Assembly (NCBI RefSeq): GCF_932526225.1
Contig: NC_064045.1
Location: forward strand, 9,941,022-10,005,021
Direction of reading: 5' to 3'
DNA: 64,000 nucleotides
Source: Nematostella vectensis
Taxonomy: Eukaryota > Cnidaria > Anthozoa > Actiniaria > Edwardsiidae
Below the pieces are notes generated by a model. The model was not told the origin of the DNA. It saw only the letters and a program-made list of their open reading frames with translations, and made no database searches. How positions within the stretch are numbered: the first letter of the stretch is position 1; every line of letters starts with the position of its first letter. Positions 32,900-47,533 of the stretch are shown one piece after another. Position numbers and translations under genes: made by a program.

Positions 32900-35840
32900 T
32901 TAAATTTTGCTTATCTCATGCTTTATCTTTAGGCAAATTGAATGTTAATGGCTTCCTGTTAAGTTAACAATTTGATTTCTAAGTGTAGGGCTGTAAGCTA
33001 TGGCTAGTTTTGCCCGTATGTGTTTGACAGCTAGATTATATCTATTGAACCCTTGGTTAAAACAGGGAAGTGTAAGGTTAAATACTAAAAAAATATGTAA
33101 AATATTTTATTCAAAATATTTGTTAGATATCTGTAGCTATAATACCAAAAGTACCTTATAAAAAGGAAGAAGTTAAAATAGTTACTATAAAAGTGCCAGT
33201 GGAAAGGTATGTTGCTGTGTTTACTGTGAATTTACAAGGCCTTTGATTTTCCTGTAAAATACCTCTTTCCTCTGTTGCATGGTCACCATTAAAAGCGATT
33301 GGACCAGAACCCTTTGCGTGCCTGCCTCTACCCATTGGTGACCCCCCCCCCCCCTCCAAGTAGCCAAAAATACAGTAAATGTATGAGACATTATCTAAAA
33401 TACAAGAGAAAATGCTTTTAAAGTGCTTGCTACTTTCAAACACTGAAGAAAAATAACACGAATTAGTTCTGTAAAACCAACAATAGGAAAGTGATAACAT
33501 TTCGAGACATTCAGAGGAACGTTGTACACACTGCTTCAGTTTACTGTATACAATATATCTAGAATCACAAAATTCAAAAAAAGCCTTGCAAATTTCTTTT
33601 CTTATAATAGAATAGACCAAAGAAAGGAAACTTTCCGATTTCACTACACTGACAGTTTATTATATTTACACTTTCTATTTCAAATTCAGACTAGAACCCT
33701 AGAATGGGAATCACCGTGTGATGGATGGCGACGTGGAGGCAAACCATGTCGGGTCACCACAATATCGGGGGATAAGAATGTTGTGTGGAGAACGTAGTAA
33801 GGACGACCAGAAAGGGGATGCGAAAAAGTAAGTAGAGAAGGTAACAGGCAGCAAATGCTACATGGGAAAGTATGAAGGTTGGTAAGGCGACAAGATTAAA
33901 AGGATTATGATATGTGAGCTTAACATAACAGACTGGAAGTGGTTATGCATGATAAAGAGAAAAATGTACAGTAACAATATGCAAACAAACGAGCAGGAGA
34001 GTGTAATGAAAATAAAATAAACATGTACAAACTTGGCGTGAGGGTATTTCATAGAGTTGCCACTCTATAGCCTATGTTCGTGTGGACGCAAATAAAAAAC
34101 AGTGGCAGAGAGTACTATGTTGTTTTATAGGTAGGGACCATTAACACGAGGTCGGTGCCGTACTTCTGTAGGAGTTTTTCGTTGCCACTCCTCCTAGTGT
34201 ACGAACAGAAACTTGTTGTTTTCCTCCTGTTTGATCTTGTTGTTCTTTAGGCCTACGAATAAGATTTCCGACCGCTCTGCCCGAGCTTTCGACCTTATCA
34301 ATTCGATTTACAAAATAATAGAACGATTTATTTATTAGATAAATGGTCCTAAAAACATACATTGCAATATAGGACTCATACATTGTTTAATTTCCTTTAC
34401 ATTCAGCTGTAGTTCTTTACATTTCTCGCATTACTTTTATTGAGTTGTTGCATTAAACCGGGAGGCCTGTGGTCCCAGTAATTGATTAATCATCCGCTGT
34501 CCAGAAAATATATCGTGGGCGCACTGCCCTCTCCGCCCGTGGCAAATTGTTTCCCAACGAGGCCGGCGCGCAAGGGGTTCTGGGGAGAACGTCTTTTTGC
34601 GATAAGCAATGCTTTCTGGGAATCGCTTTTTATCTCAAAGAAGTATGATTTATGGTTATTTTGCCCGTTCGGGGACTAATGGACCAGCACCCGAGAGTAA
34701 TAAAAAGTAAACAAGCGCAATAAAATATTTGCTATACAGCGTTTTGAGCTGCTTGTACGTATATCTCGTCCCGCTAATCAACATATGAAAAGGTGCATTA
34801 GCCCTTATCTGTTAAAAAAGAAACCTTATACCTCAATTACTAAAGATAAAACTTGTGATGGTGACGTCAGAGCACGATCCTATATAGTTGAAATTATTAA
34901 GTGTTTGCTGTCGAATTCTATTGGGTGGAAACAATTCCATTTGGATAGCAACTTTGCATTTTGGTGTTAATTGGCCATGTTTAAATGTTTAGCATTGAAA
35001 TATCTATCATGTGTCCATTGCCGGAAATTGTAAATGCTTCAACAAAAAAGTGAAGCCACGCTAAATCATAATTTATCTGGTGTTTTGCGGTTTCTTTTAT
35101 ACAGATCTTTTCCTTTAAAAATCATCTTGCAAGCTTACTTCCGTACATGTTTAGTAATGTTATAAGATTGTTTATTTCATTTATAGCCGTGCGCCAGAAG
35201 TAAAAAAAAGCATTAAAAACGATCATAATAATAGCGTAGGACACTTTAGATCCCTCTATTCAATAAACGTCAACGAGTTAATTACCACTGTCTGAGGTTG
35301 TAATTCAATCTTACAGATTATGTTACAAACTATTTTGGGAAGAATGCCTTTATATAGTTTTTTTTTCTAGACTTCCAATTAACCATGACTACTTGTCAGA
35401 ATCTCGAGACCAAAACACGTTGGAAAACATACTACAATTAACATGTTTTGTGAAATTGATTATTTTGGTTTCGGGAAATTGCTGTTTTTTGTTAATAATG
35501 TTTTTTTTCTCTTGTCCAATCGTGCATGAGGAAGCTACAATTGCAATAATAAGCCCACAAAGACCCCTAACCCTTTGAAACGACGTAGAACATTGTCAAA
35601 TGGCACCTGCCCGTAAGTCCTCTCAATATTTATACTGTTAATTGGATCTCTGCAAATATCCTTGGATAGTAGTTATTACGTAGTTGCTTGGATTCCATGG
35701 GAGCGGAAAACCTGCTTTGAAGTGCAAAAAATCATACGTATATCTACTTCGCTTAGAGAGTGTACGAGAAATGTTTACAATAACTTAAACATCCCCTGTT
35801 TGAAGTTTTGACTTCTTGGGAACTTCAGGGTTATCGTATT
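32900..35840. other. Intergenic region, MFSD6-family gene to polycystin-like gene
   Basis: AT-rich, with a C-run near 33341-33355. A minus-strand frame at 34141-34320 has a plausible acceptor but no recognised homology. No supported gene. It probably holds the MFSD6-family 3' UTR and the polycystin-like promoter. Confidence 0.5.
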
Positions 35841-36036
35841 ATGAAGTTGGACAAAGCGACCAAGTTAAGGCTCTCAGTTTTGGTAATTATATTGTTTTCA
35901 GATAAACGTATCTAACCTTTGATGCTCAAATATCCAAGATTGAAATGTTTGTATTTTTTTCAGCTTTATTTTCTTATCGTCGAGATCTATCCAGTTGTGG
36001 TTTCTCAGTGCTCTGGGAACAGTTACGTCGTCCCAG
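35841..36036 (+). CDS. Polycystin-like exons 1-2: predicted start and signal peptide
   Basis: Exon 1 (35841-35882) codes MKLDKATKLRLSVL and ends at a GTAATT donor in phase 0. Exon 2 (35964-36036) follows a TTTTTTTCAG acceptor, continues LYFLIVEIYPVVVSQCSG, and ends in phase 1 (cca g) at GTAAAA. That one base completes the first codon (GAT) of exon 3 at 40651. Together they make a standard signal peptide with a hydrophobic core. The 4.6 kb gap to exon 3 is long for this locus, so transcript support is needed. Confidence 0.6.
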
Positions 36037-37579
36037 GTAAAAGAAAAATAACTTTTAAATTATATTTTATGCAACCAATAGGATATTCTACTTAAGAGTA
36101 CTTAGCGTTCCGAAGCTCCGTTGCTTGTAAAATTCCGCTACTAACGTTTTTGCGCAAAATTAGACCGAATGTCTTATTACAACCTGCAGAGTAAATGATT
36201 GAATTTAAGGGTATGTCTGGAGTTTTTTTTATGTAAACTGAATTTAAGCAGCTTTGTGTGGTTTGTAGATTATGAAAATTCAAATGGAAGTTCGTCCCCA
36301 TGTCGATTATCTTAACTAGTTATAAAAAAATAATACTGTAATATTTATCACTTTTTAAGTTCAGTTCAAATTACCATGTTATCAAGTTGGCAACATTAAA
36401 GCCAAAAATTAGTGAATATGAAAGTTCTATTCCTTTGGTGTTTAATCTAATGGCTCAAAAACATGTTACAAAATATGCAATTTCGTTGCTAAAGTTGGGC
36501 AGGTGAAAGGCGAATTTCATTAATTTTTAACACTTACTAACTTTATGCCAACTCCTTAAAATGAGGAGCTTTGGTTTATTTTATTTCTTTTGTAATTTTT
36601 GTTGGTCTGAAGAATCTAGAAACAAAATGTTTTTTTTAAGAAGCTAAATCTTTAAATCAAGTGTATGCCAAATAAAAAACCCTCGTCAGATCTGCAAGCG
36701 AGCATCTCAATTACACGAGTAGCTATGCGTTATGTCTTTATGTATCATTAAAAATAAACATAAAATACATGTTAACGAAATATGATTAATATTTTGCTTG
36801 CTTTTTACGGCACTTCGCACCGATTTTTATTGTACGATTTGAAATTTACTGCTCTGTTTGAGACGAACATTTCATAATGAGTGAGTTTGGCGATTGTTAC
36901 GACTTATATACCCCAATAAAAACTTTGTTGTTTATTATTGTAGTTGTTTGCAATACGCATAGGCCTAAAAACATTCCTCTTTTCCTATATTCCTCTCTAA
37001 ATGCGAGAAAATAAAGATTTCAACCATGTGCGATTAAGATAAAAGTTACAATTGTAGCTAGTCTAGCTAGTAGTTGTTATTTCAATTTCAGTTGAGGCTG
37101 GGCCGTTCTTATTTTTGGGACAATTTAAGTCTATGATCTTAACGATGTGTATAAATACCCAAGAATTATTAGGAAGAGAATTACACTAATGATCAATAGC
37201 AATAATAAGGTTGTTACTATGAGCACAATTTGATTCAGCACATTAGAACGCATCAGGACTAAAAAAGAAAGCATTTTCTGCTATCTGGGCCTCGGCATGT
37301 TCTTAATTTGGTGAAATCTCAGGCTGGACGTTCTTAAAAAAAAGGTTCTTATAAAAAAAGAGTTTATCCCAGTTAACACCCGCGTACAAAGCACCTAGAG
37401 ATTTGATTCTGCATTTTAGAACGCATCAGGGAAGCATGACCTCGGCATGTTCTTAGCATGTTCTTAAAATTTGGTGAATCCCCGGCTGGACGTTCTTATA
37501 AAAAAGAGGCTACACATTTGACATTTCAAGCACCAAGGGCACAAAACGGATCTGTTCGGCAAAATATCTGTTCCGCAGC

Positions 37580-37636
<57 letters not shown>

Positions 37637-40600
37637 AACTGGAAAAATGTTAGACCCCTCGTTTGCTGGGAAATAAATCGTCCCGAATTGTTCTGCTTGC
37701 AAATTTGTGGGGTCGAACTAGTTGTGCTGGGGAATATTTTTTGGGGGCGCTGGAGCGGATTCTTGGGAAAAAAATTTGTCCCGACCGGTTATACGGGCAA
37801 TTATTCATGTGTTAACATGCCTAACCACTGCTGGCTGGGAAAAAAAGAAAAGGTCTGGGAAAAAGGAACAGAATATTTTCCCAGTAACTTTTTAATGGGC
37901 ATTTTCGGCATCAGAACATATTCAAACAATGAAATGTGCCATTTTAACATGTTTGGAAAGGGGGACTTGTACAGGACCCGAAATGATCCCAGGACCCGAA
38001 ACGATCCCAGGACCCGAAACGATCCCCAAGAGTCCCCCAACTGATCCCAGGACCCGAAACGATCCCCAAGAGTCCCCGAAATGAACCCCAAGGAATTGTA
38101 GTAATGGACAAACAAAAGGAATGTGGAAGGATTGGCTTTCAGTTTTAAAAACATATGAAACATTTAAGCGTCATTTTTGTCACTATCCAGAAATTTGAAT
38201 TAACTAAAACCATAGTATTAAGATTTTTATATACGACTGCGCGGGAAATACAGCTTTCGACAGCTTGGTTGAGTCAACAATTGGGGTCAAATAAAAATTC
38301 CCGTGATGGTAATTTGAAGAACCAGGCGTGAATAAATAATTCATACATAACAAGCCATAAACGAATGTCTCCAAAGATTAGACATGCCTCTGCTTTCCCG
38401 TAGGAAAATGTTTGTTTGTGTTCGGTGAATGAAAGACCTATCATAAAGAGAGATAAAGAGAAATCATGCAGTGGTGTACGCACTACTACATAAGGAAATT
38501 CAAAACTCACATATTGCTTTCAACAAAAGCCACATCTCTTAATATTTTGCAACGGTAGTAAAAGGGTTGTTCGAGTGCATTACTCAGTGTGCTTTTGTAA
38601 TTCCATCTTCTCGGCCAAACCGGCTGTCGGTAAATATTCGCTCGTGTGAACATGGATTTCGTGGTGAAAAACACGTTTGGTTGTCAAATGAATATAGATT
38701 TTTAGGGTGATGTTTACCGGAAACGAGATTTATAGTGTCAGAGTCATGTGTTGGAACTGCAAATGTTTCGAAGGTCAAAAGTTTGGTTGTTCTGAGCAAG
38801 GCTGTGCTTTGGCTGTGCTATGTTTATGTTGTACTCCTTTCAGTAGCAATTAAAAGTTGTGTATTTGTTTTGGACTCTGTTTATGGGTTTACCGCCGGGG
38901 CAATGTAATAAATAGAAGTATTGTATTGGAATTTAAGTTTTTTAAGTCATGTTATTTAGAAATAGATTGGCTGTCAACCCTAAATTATGCTTTAAGAATT
39001 GGAAGTGCTTCTTCTGCTTTCCCTTTGTCCATTACCGCATTTCCGTGGGGTTGATTTCGGGGACTCCTCGGTATCGTTTCGGGTCCCGGGATCAGTTGGG
39101 GTACTTTTGGGGATCATTTCGGGTCCTGGGATCGTTTCGGGTCCTGGGATCATTTCGGGTCCTGGGATCATTTCGGGTCCTGGGATCATTTCGGGTCCTG
39201 GGATCATTTCGGGTCCTGGGATCATTTCGGGTCCTGGGATCATTTCGGGTCCTGGGATCATTTCGGGTCCTGGGATCATTTCGGGTCCTGGGATCATTTC
39301 GGGTCCTGGGATCATTTCGGGTCCTGTACAGACTCGTTGTATGCCCTTGAAGCACTTTTTTAAAGAATTCTGGGTATAACATCTGTGAAACTTCTAAATG
39401 CCCGACAGTTTTCAATTTATTCAAATAACCCAGTAAATTGTTAGCCTAGTGAGTTCAAAGAATTCGATATTTATTGAGAAAAGACAAGCGATTCTGAATT
39501 TAATTTTGTTGTCGGAATTGAATTTTCTCCCATTCCCAGAAATAAGAGACAACATCGCCGCCACGCATGCGTAATAGTGCACATACAATGTCAAAATGGC
39601 TGCCATTTATTATAAGGAAATGTGGGGAGACATCACAATTTATTAAATTTTCTCGTTTCAGAGATTTTGGGCTCATGATGCAGGACTCGAAAAAAAACCC
39701 TTGCCATTCGAGTGATACACTTTCCGTTCAAACGATGCCAGAGAAAGCCCTATAATTGTTCCTTGGACATTGCACTTTTGTTCGCTTGAGAGCATACAAT
39801 CCTCCATACATTCTCTGTAATTTCATTGAAATCGGGCATAAAAGTAGTCGTTTAAAAGGTAGAACTGTTCGCCGTATCACAGGTGCAGGACTCGAAATTG
39901 GTAAATCGACCATCCTTCCATCAAATTGGCCAATGAAATAGGCAGTAGCGCCTTCCAATCTTGTTCCCGAAAAAATAACATTTGATGTAGTTATGCCTAG
40001 TTCAGGAACCATTATTGTTGTCTTTAAGATACAGACTGAAGCAAGGAAAACGGTGCGCTCCACAAGAACAACTTCTCTCCGTTCGTCTGTTCTCCATTTT
40101 GTTTTTAAACGGCCCCACGGCTTTCTGGGATAGACACAGGGGAACCATAAGGAACCATAAAGCCTTTCTAAAATACATATAATGTTTTCCAACCTCAGCA
40201 AGACTGCCGCACTTCCATTATCATTGGACGTATCAAATCAGAGATGCCCCTTGCACGTTTAAATACCGCTTATACTACTTTTATTAGGAATTTTAGTCAA
40301 CCTGATTAAAAACTTCTAGTGTAACAACAAAAGGGAAGCCGCTGTGCTGGCCGGAATCTTGTTTTTATTTGTGATACCGCTGTTATTCCTCGCGGGCCTA
40401 GCAAAATGTGAGCCCAGAGAAACCGCTGGCTAATGTCCCTTATTTCTGGGAATGGTTGTTTATGTACGGGCATTAAGTGCATTGAGGACCTTCCCCGACT
40501 CTCGGGCATTCAGCCACTGCGTTTCATTGACCCCAATTCTGGCGAGTGACATCATATAAAAGTTGTCCGGTGCTTATCTTTTGACATCTCTGTCTTCCAA

Positions 40601-43600
40601 GTTCTAAAAAACCTCTTAATAATTCTCGTTTGGTATTGTTTCTGTACTAGATCAGCTGCGTTGTACAAACCTGAATGTAGCAGCAACAGCGAATGGCGGA
40701 AGTTGTGTCGAGGCCACCACTCCTAGCCCCGACTGCAACCTTACGATAGATGGCCGCGCTGAGAGTGGCAACAATGTTTATGAATGGTGGGCCACGGGCG
40801 GCCTCGGTCATTTTATCAAGATCCAATTCGCAAGAGAATTCACCATCGATACACTGAGGATAATGCAGAGAGCAAGCGCAGTTGAACAGAATCAAAAATT
40901 GCTATTGGAGTTTTCCGACGGCTCATCCACTAAGGTGATTAACACTCCCCGTAATTCTGTGGTTCCAGAAAATTGACCCCTTTCGGGTGCGATAAAGATT
41001 TACTTGCAAGAGTACACGCATTTTATTGAGGTTCACAGGGTAAAATACAGTATTAATGTCATCCGTATAAAATTTCCAAGACCGAGCAAGCGTGTAAAAT
41101 TTTAGTGAATGGAGTAAAATGCTTTTCGCAGGTTTTCAATGGAAGTTCCAGCGGCATATGGGGGATGTGCGTGCGCGCGCGCCTGTGTGAGGGGGGGGGG
41201 GGGAGGGGGAGGATGGTACTAGGAGTCTGGCAGTCCCCTTTCCAAGAGGTGAGAGGTGGAATTGGAATTCTTTATAATAAGAGCTTTAAATAAAAAATAA
41301 AAAAAGAAAAGACTAGGTCAGGGGCTCATAAGTAGGGGGAATCAACTTCCCCACATTCTGGTAGTATATAGGTATCACGGCGTTTCCAAGGATCAGGCTA
41401 TTTTTAGACGCGCGGATGAGCCAGTCAGATTCGACCTTTGACGTTTTGGCTGAGCTCAACTGCACGCGCAGTCTCAGACAAAAAGCTAAATGTTCTCTCT
41501 TCGGTACTTTGACTTTTGTTGCTGTCTTCTTTTATATGAATGCAACCTTACCTACGACTTTGAATTCTAGCTTGCATTTTTTTATTGGTAAACAAACAAA
41601 ACCGACGGATGATGGATAAAATATATTCTTCCTAACTGTAATTTGCGCGTGCAGCCTCACGTCATTCTCGCGCGCGACCAACGTCAACGTAACTGATTGG
41701 CCCGTTCGTGCACGCGCGTCAAAAAATAGCCTGATCCTCGGAAACGCCGTGAAACTTATATAATACAGATGATTGCCCCTACTTATGAGCCCCTGACAAG
41801 GTGTCCGTGGGCCAAAAAGTGAACCCCCCCCCCCCCCCTCTGAGAAATTCCGGCGTGTGTACCCTGTGGTTTTTAACTGGGATAAAAAAAACACTGGCAA
41901 AAAGAAAATTACCGTATATTTAAAAAATTTTTAGAGATAAATTGTATTTTATTAAAATTTGAATAAAAGAAAGAATATTGCTTTTATTTAATACATGCAT
42001 TAGAGTATATCTTATATTGTTGTCCATGAACGGGTAAATCACACTAACAACTAACTGTATTATAAATGACTTTTGACTTTGTTCTTTGTTTCTTGTGTTT
42101 GTTTACCTTTGATATTTGGATACTTCTAAAAAACAATCACCAACGTCAATAATGTCAAACCTGATAACAGACCTTAATTATCTCCTAACGAGAAATAATC
42201 ACAATAGATGTAAAACAGGAAAACATGTCAAACAGATCTTCTAGATAAGGCATTCTATTATTGTAATGAACTCCACAGGCTACCCAATATTTGTGGTAAC
42301 CAAAGCACAGCCTACCCATTAAAATGTCGAAATCACCAGTCTTACAGTCTTAGCCTAGTTGAGATATATAAGACAACAAAACCTAGTAACTTGGCTTAAA
42401 AAAGCTAGAAGTTGAGTTGTTCACTCAAAAAGTGCTCTCTGATCAAAATAGTGCTCCCAAACGGCATGACGGAAAAACCTGGAAAAAGCGCAATTCCAGA
42501 TAGAGAGAGAAGACACAATTTCTAAAAAGGGCTATAGGTCTCTTGTAATACGGACTGATTTTCAAAACACAAATAACGTTAGGCCGAAGTGCACGTATCC
42601 AGATTTTGGCTTTTTAAGATAATTTTTCCTTGATCATCGTTGCCCTGTGTATCAGTTCAGGGACGAAAAGTTCAAATTTCAATGACACTTTACAAAAAGT
42701 CGCATCAATTTAAAAAAGTCGCACTTGATATTTTGTTTGCTTTAAGTTACTAAGTACTCAAAGAAATTCTCCGCCTTATTCGATGTGAAATGGGCTTATT
42801 GGAAGCGTCACGTCGTGTTTTTCCGCAAGAGACCATGATATAAAAAAACGAATCCCCCTGGCCCATGATGTCGTCCATGAAAGCTATTTTTAGATTGCGC
42901 GAGCTTGTCAATCATAGCATCCATATACGGTTCGTTGCGACATATTTGGTTATAGGCACCACGAGCTACTACAATTTCACACCAAATTTTTTCCCTCTGC
43001 ACTTCTTTGCTTCGTTCGCTACCTGTTTTTATCCTTTTAGCTGCTCTTCAAGGCTCATGATCACAATGCTACTCATGGGGTGGTGTCCTGTTATCTGTTA
43101 AGTTATCTAATGTTTAGTTATCTAAATGTTATATAAATAATTGAACGAGATGACGTCGGGGAGACGATGAATTTGGAGTTAATTCAAGATGCATCGTGCA
43201 GACTCCTAAATAGTTTTTTTTCTCTGCAATTCGGTGAGATAGAATGCCTAGGCATTCTCAGAGTCTATGTTATGTATTTTAATACAAGAAGGCCTTTATT
43301 TTTCTTTGATTTATAACATTTTTAGATGAATTAACTTCAATTTTTCACGCAAATGTTCAGAAATCATGTCACTCAAGAAACCATTGTCACTGGAATAAGA
43401 TTTACTTCATTATGAAGACTTGAAATGTTTTATTTGTAATATCGGTGGGAATATAATGGTATTAAGTTCTGGATTTATCTTTTTCATTAAAGGGGAATTG
43501 GAAGAGAATTGTGTTTTGTAAACACAGATTTATGATTGATTGTTGTGTTATAATTTGCGAATCAGCAGTGAAAACTTTTACTGGGGAAGTTGATCCCAGA

Positions 43601-46600
43601 GCTTAAAATCACGCACTGTATGCATTTCAATGTCCCAGAAACGGTTGATTGGCTCCAGCGTTCTCTATGGAAGATCATTTGTACAGCGTTTGTAAAAAAG
43701 GAAGAAAATTTCGGTCAAAAGATTTCCAAAACATCCTTTGCCGGATCACATTGCTCAGATGTGATCGCGCGTAAGACTCATGTTGCTAGGAAACGTGAGC
43801 GCTAACCAATCAGAGACGTATCTAAAAATAACTGCTTGTTCTAAAAATAGTTTTTACGAACGTCATCATTGGAACATACCCTAATACGGGGGATCCGTTC
43901 TCTTACATCATGGTCTCTTGTTTCCCGTCATGTTCTCCCAAACACAAATTGCGCTAAAATAGTGAAGAGCACAATCAGGAAAGGCCTACCACGGAATAGT
44001 AAGACTGTCTAGTGATTTTGAGTGACAAAAGTTAAAAAGAAGTTTAATGGGTGTAGGTAACCATGGATAAAAGGATAACGCGGATTGCCAATTCCAGGTT
44101 TCGCTGTCAAAGAACAATGGCGTGGATTATAATGCTGCTGCTGGCTGGGATGTGAGGCACATCCCACGCGTCAGCGCCTCCTGGGTCAAGATAACAGTCA
44201 CAGCAGTCTACAGCACCTTTAATAACGGCTTTAAAGAGATTGAGTTCTACAACAGCATGTGCAACAAAAGTAAGACCATATCCGGCATATTAATGCCGCA
44301 TTGTCACCAGTTTTTCGATGAGAACGGAAAACGCGAAAAGTATTTCCAAATTGTGGAAGCAGTGTGAGCTAATGTGTCTATTGGAAGTTTCTTCGAGGAT
44401 GTGATTGATAATTCAGAGCGGATGGCCTGTTAACTAGCGCGGATTCTAATAGATTCTTTTGTCTCTTAACGGTGGAGGTTTCCGTCGGCCCACCGGAAGT
44501 AAACTGGTGACAATGCGGCTTAAAGACAAATAGGCCCAAGGTCTGGCCAAAGATTGTTGTTCTTGTTATTAAACGTAATAGTGTCCATATAAGGGAAGTA
44601 ATCAATTCCTTATTTGGAATGCTTGACTTCAACTTAGACCAGGAAGATGATAGTCCAGCTTCGAGTTCCACTGTGCCTGCTGGTCATAGGCACTGAAGAC
44701 GCATAAATACAGTGCAAGGCTCGCTTCCAATTGAATCGATTGCAAATACCAGCGAGATCATGAAGTATTCACAGGTTTTTGCATTGTTTTATTCCAAGTT
44801 CTAGAGGATTCTCGCTGGTATGCGCATGAAATCTGCTTACCCAGGCCCGTACGCAGGGGGAGGGGGGGGTGTGCAGGGGGTGCGAACGCACACTCCCACA
44901 ACGGCCACTTTTGGTTCTCAATAGACGTGTTTTTTGTAGACAAAACTAAAAATCATAAGCTAGTTCAATCTGGTATGTAGCCAAATCCGCCAATAAACGT
45001 CCCGTTGAGATACTGCAAATGCATGCTGCAATTGTAAAAAAAATCCCTTTTTGTTCTTTCGGAGGTGGTTAGATTTTTATCAGAGAACTCCCTCCCTCCC
45101 CCTCCCTCCCCCGGGAAAATTAGGTCAACTTTTTCGGATTTCGCAGCCCTCCAAGAAAAATCTTGGGTAAGGGCCTATTACACTGTATTTATTTCTCAGT
45201 CTTTAATTCCAGCGGTCATAGTGGAACTAGATATTTGGCTATTAACTTCTCGTCACCAGACCCCCAAAATGACAACGTTTTCAGTTGTCATATGGGTATC
45301 CGATAAGTTAAATAAATGTTCCGTAGTTTATTTTCACGATTTTTATTTCAAAAATATATAAGCCTCTAGAATTCGTCTCGCTAGGCACGTTAACACAGTC
45401 ACACTCCTGATTCGTAGGAATGCTATTGCCATCATCTTTGACTGTGGTAGACAGTGCATTTCCGTTTGATTGTATTATGACCAGGCCCGCGCGAGGGCTG
45501 GGGGGATAGTCCACTTCTAATCAACACAAGAATACGTGCAAAAAGAAAATTGACATGCTTTTGCTTGCACGAAATATTTGTGTCATACGTCGCTTACAAC
45601 AGTTAACCAGGTTCTGACAAAAAAAATAATAATTTGAGCCTCTGGGCAAGTGCTATAGTATTATTTCATATGTTTTTTTTTCTTGAATGGGGCTTGTGGA
45701 CGTATGGTATTGGTATTTATTTCATTTTAACAATTATAAGAGCAATAATTAATCCCCGTGCAAGGTTTTTAGTTGGTTTATTTTTCTATATTTGATTTCC
45801 CCAGAAGTAATCTTGATTAGGGCTAAATGCCTTTGATGACATTTTAGCCTCTGGGCAAGTGCTATAGTATTATTTCATATGTTTTTTTTTTTTCTTGAAT
45901 GGGGCTTGTGATCGTATGGTATTGGTATTTATTTCATTTTAACAATTATAAGAGCAATAATTAATCCCCGTGCAAGGTTTTTAGTTGGTTTATTTTTCTA
46001 TATTTGATTTCCCCAGAAGTAATCTTGATTAGGGCTAAATGCCTTTGATGACATTTTAGCCTCTGGGCAAGTGCTATAGTATTATTTCATATGTTTTTTT
46101 TTTCTTGAATGGGGCTTGTGGTCGTATGGTATTGGTATTTATTTCATTTTAACAATTATAAGAGCAATAATTAATCCCCGTGCAAGGTTTTTAGATGGTT
46201 TATTTTTCTATATTTGATTTCCCCAGAAGTAATCTTGGTTAGGGCTTATTGCCTTTGATGGCTGTTTTTGACGCTTATTGTTTTTTATCTATTTAATTTA
46301 ATACTTTTCTTTGCAGATAAGATGTGCGACAAACTTTTGCTTCCCGCCGGCAAAGAACATCGTGCAACTCCCTTATATGGCAAAACTCTATCGTTCCACG
46401 TTAAAGCAGCCTCGTTTCGGCTCAAGCTTTCTTCCAATGTCTTATCAAGTGCCGAAAGATACACTTTGGATATTGGCTCCACGACCTCCATAAAACGCTT
46501 TGACGGCTCTACGGACGTTGAAAAGGTGCGTATGCCACATAGCCGACCTTTAATTAGAAGATTTTGAAATGCGGTTGCATGCCATCCAGCTTTCGCTCTC

Positions 46601-47200
46601 AACTGGGTTATTCCCAATATTCGAAAAAAAAATTTCCGAATAAGAGCCGGCTAGCCTCTAATACTGCGCTTCTAGAAAATGGTGGCATAAGATTGCACTC
46701 ACCTCCCCCCCACCCCCACCCCCACAGTTACTCGCCTTTTCCTAGAAAGTCTGTTGGCTCAAAACAGTGCAATCTGTCCAGCTGCCGATCACGTGATCTG
46801 ATACCTACAACGAAGTTCGTAAATGCGTCAAATACGTGAAAGAAGGGCAATCACGCCGCCATTTTATAATCCCGCTCAAGTCACACGAAAAATCCATTTC
46901 CATCGGTTAAATCGAGCGTTTAACTAAGACTTTATCATTCAAATATCGTTAATAACATATCAGACTTCATTCGTAGATTGTTATTTTGAAGTTTCTTTGC
47001 GAATAAAGCGATGTATTTTCAATGATAAACAATAATAAAGGATTGGGTTATCGATATTTTTTAATGAAGCCCGGAACAAAATCTTTCATTTTACTTCGGA
47101 GTATTGCAAAACAAGGCCCGGTCACACGTTTATTTTTCCCTTTTTGGCATTTGGCATGTTTGATTTGCTACTGTTAGATAAAAAATGACGAATGACGAAG

Positions 47201-47261
<61 letters not shown>

Positions 47262-47502
47262 GATAATGATAATGATAATGATAATGATAATGATAATGAT
47301 AATGATAATGATAATGATAATGATAATGATAATGATAATGATAATGATAATGATAATGATAATGATAATGATAATGATAATGATAATGATAATGATAATG
47401 ATAATGATAATGATAATGATAATGATAATGATAATGATAATGATAATGATAATGATAATGATAATGATAATGATAATGATAATGATAATGATAATGATAA
47501 TG

Positions 47503-47533
<31 letters not shown>

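Noticed and set aside
34141..34383. An 80-codon minus-strand frame with a plausible acceptor near 34313
   Set aside because: The composition looks coding-like in the last 50 codons, but no upstream exon or homology could be found.
38992..39424. Frames repeating MIPGPE, FRVLGS or TRNDPR
   Set aside because: All three are frames of the same 18-bp tandem repeat.
39728..40201. A 157-codon minus-strand frame
   Set aside because: No recognised motifs, lies inside polycystin-like intron 2, no splice context, and the plus strand is partly open as well. A worn transposon fragment is possible but unsupported.
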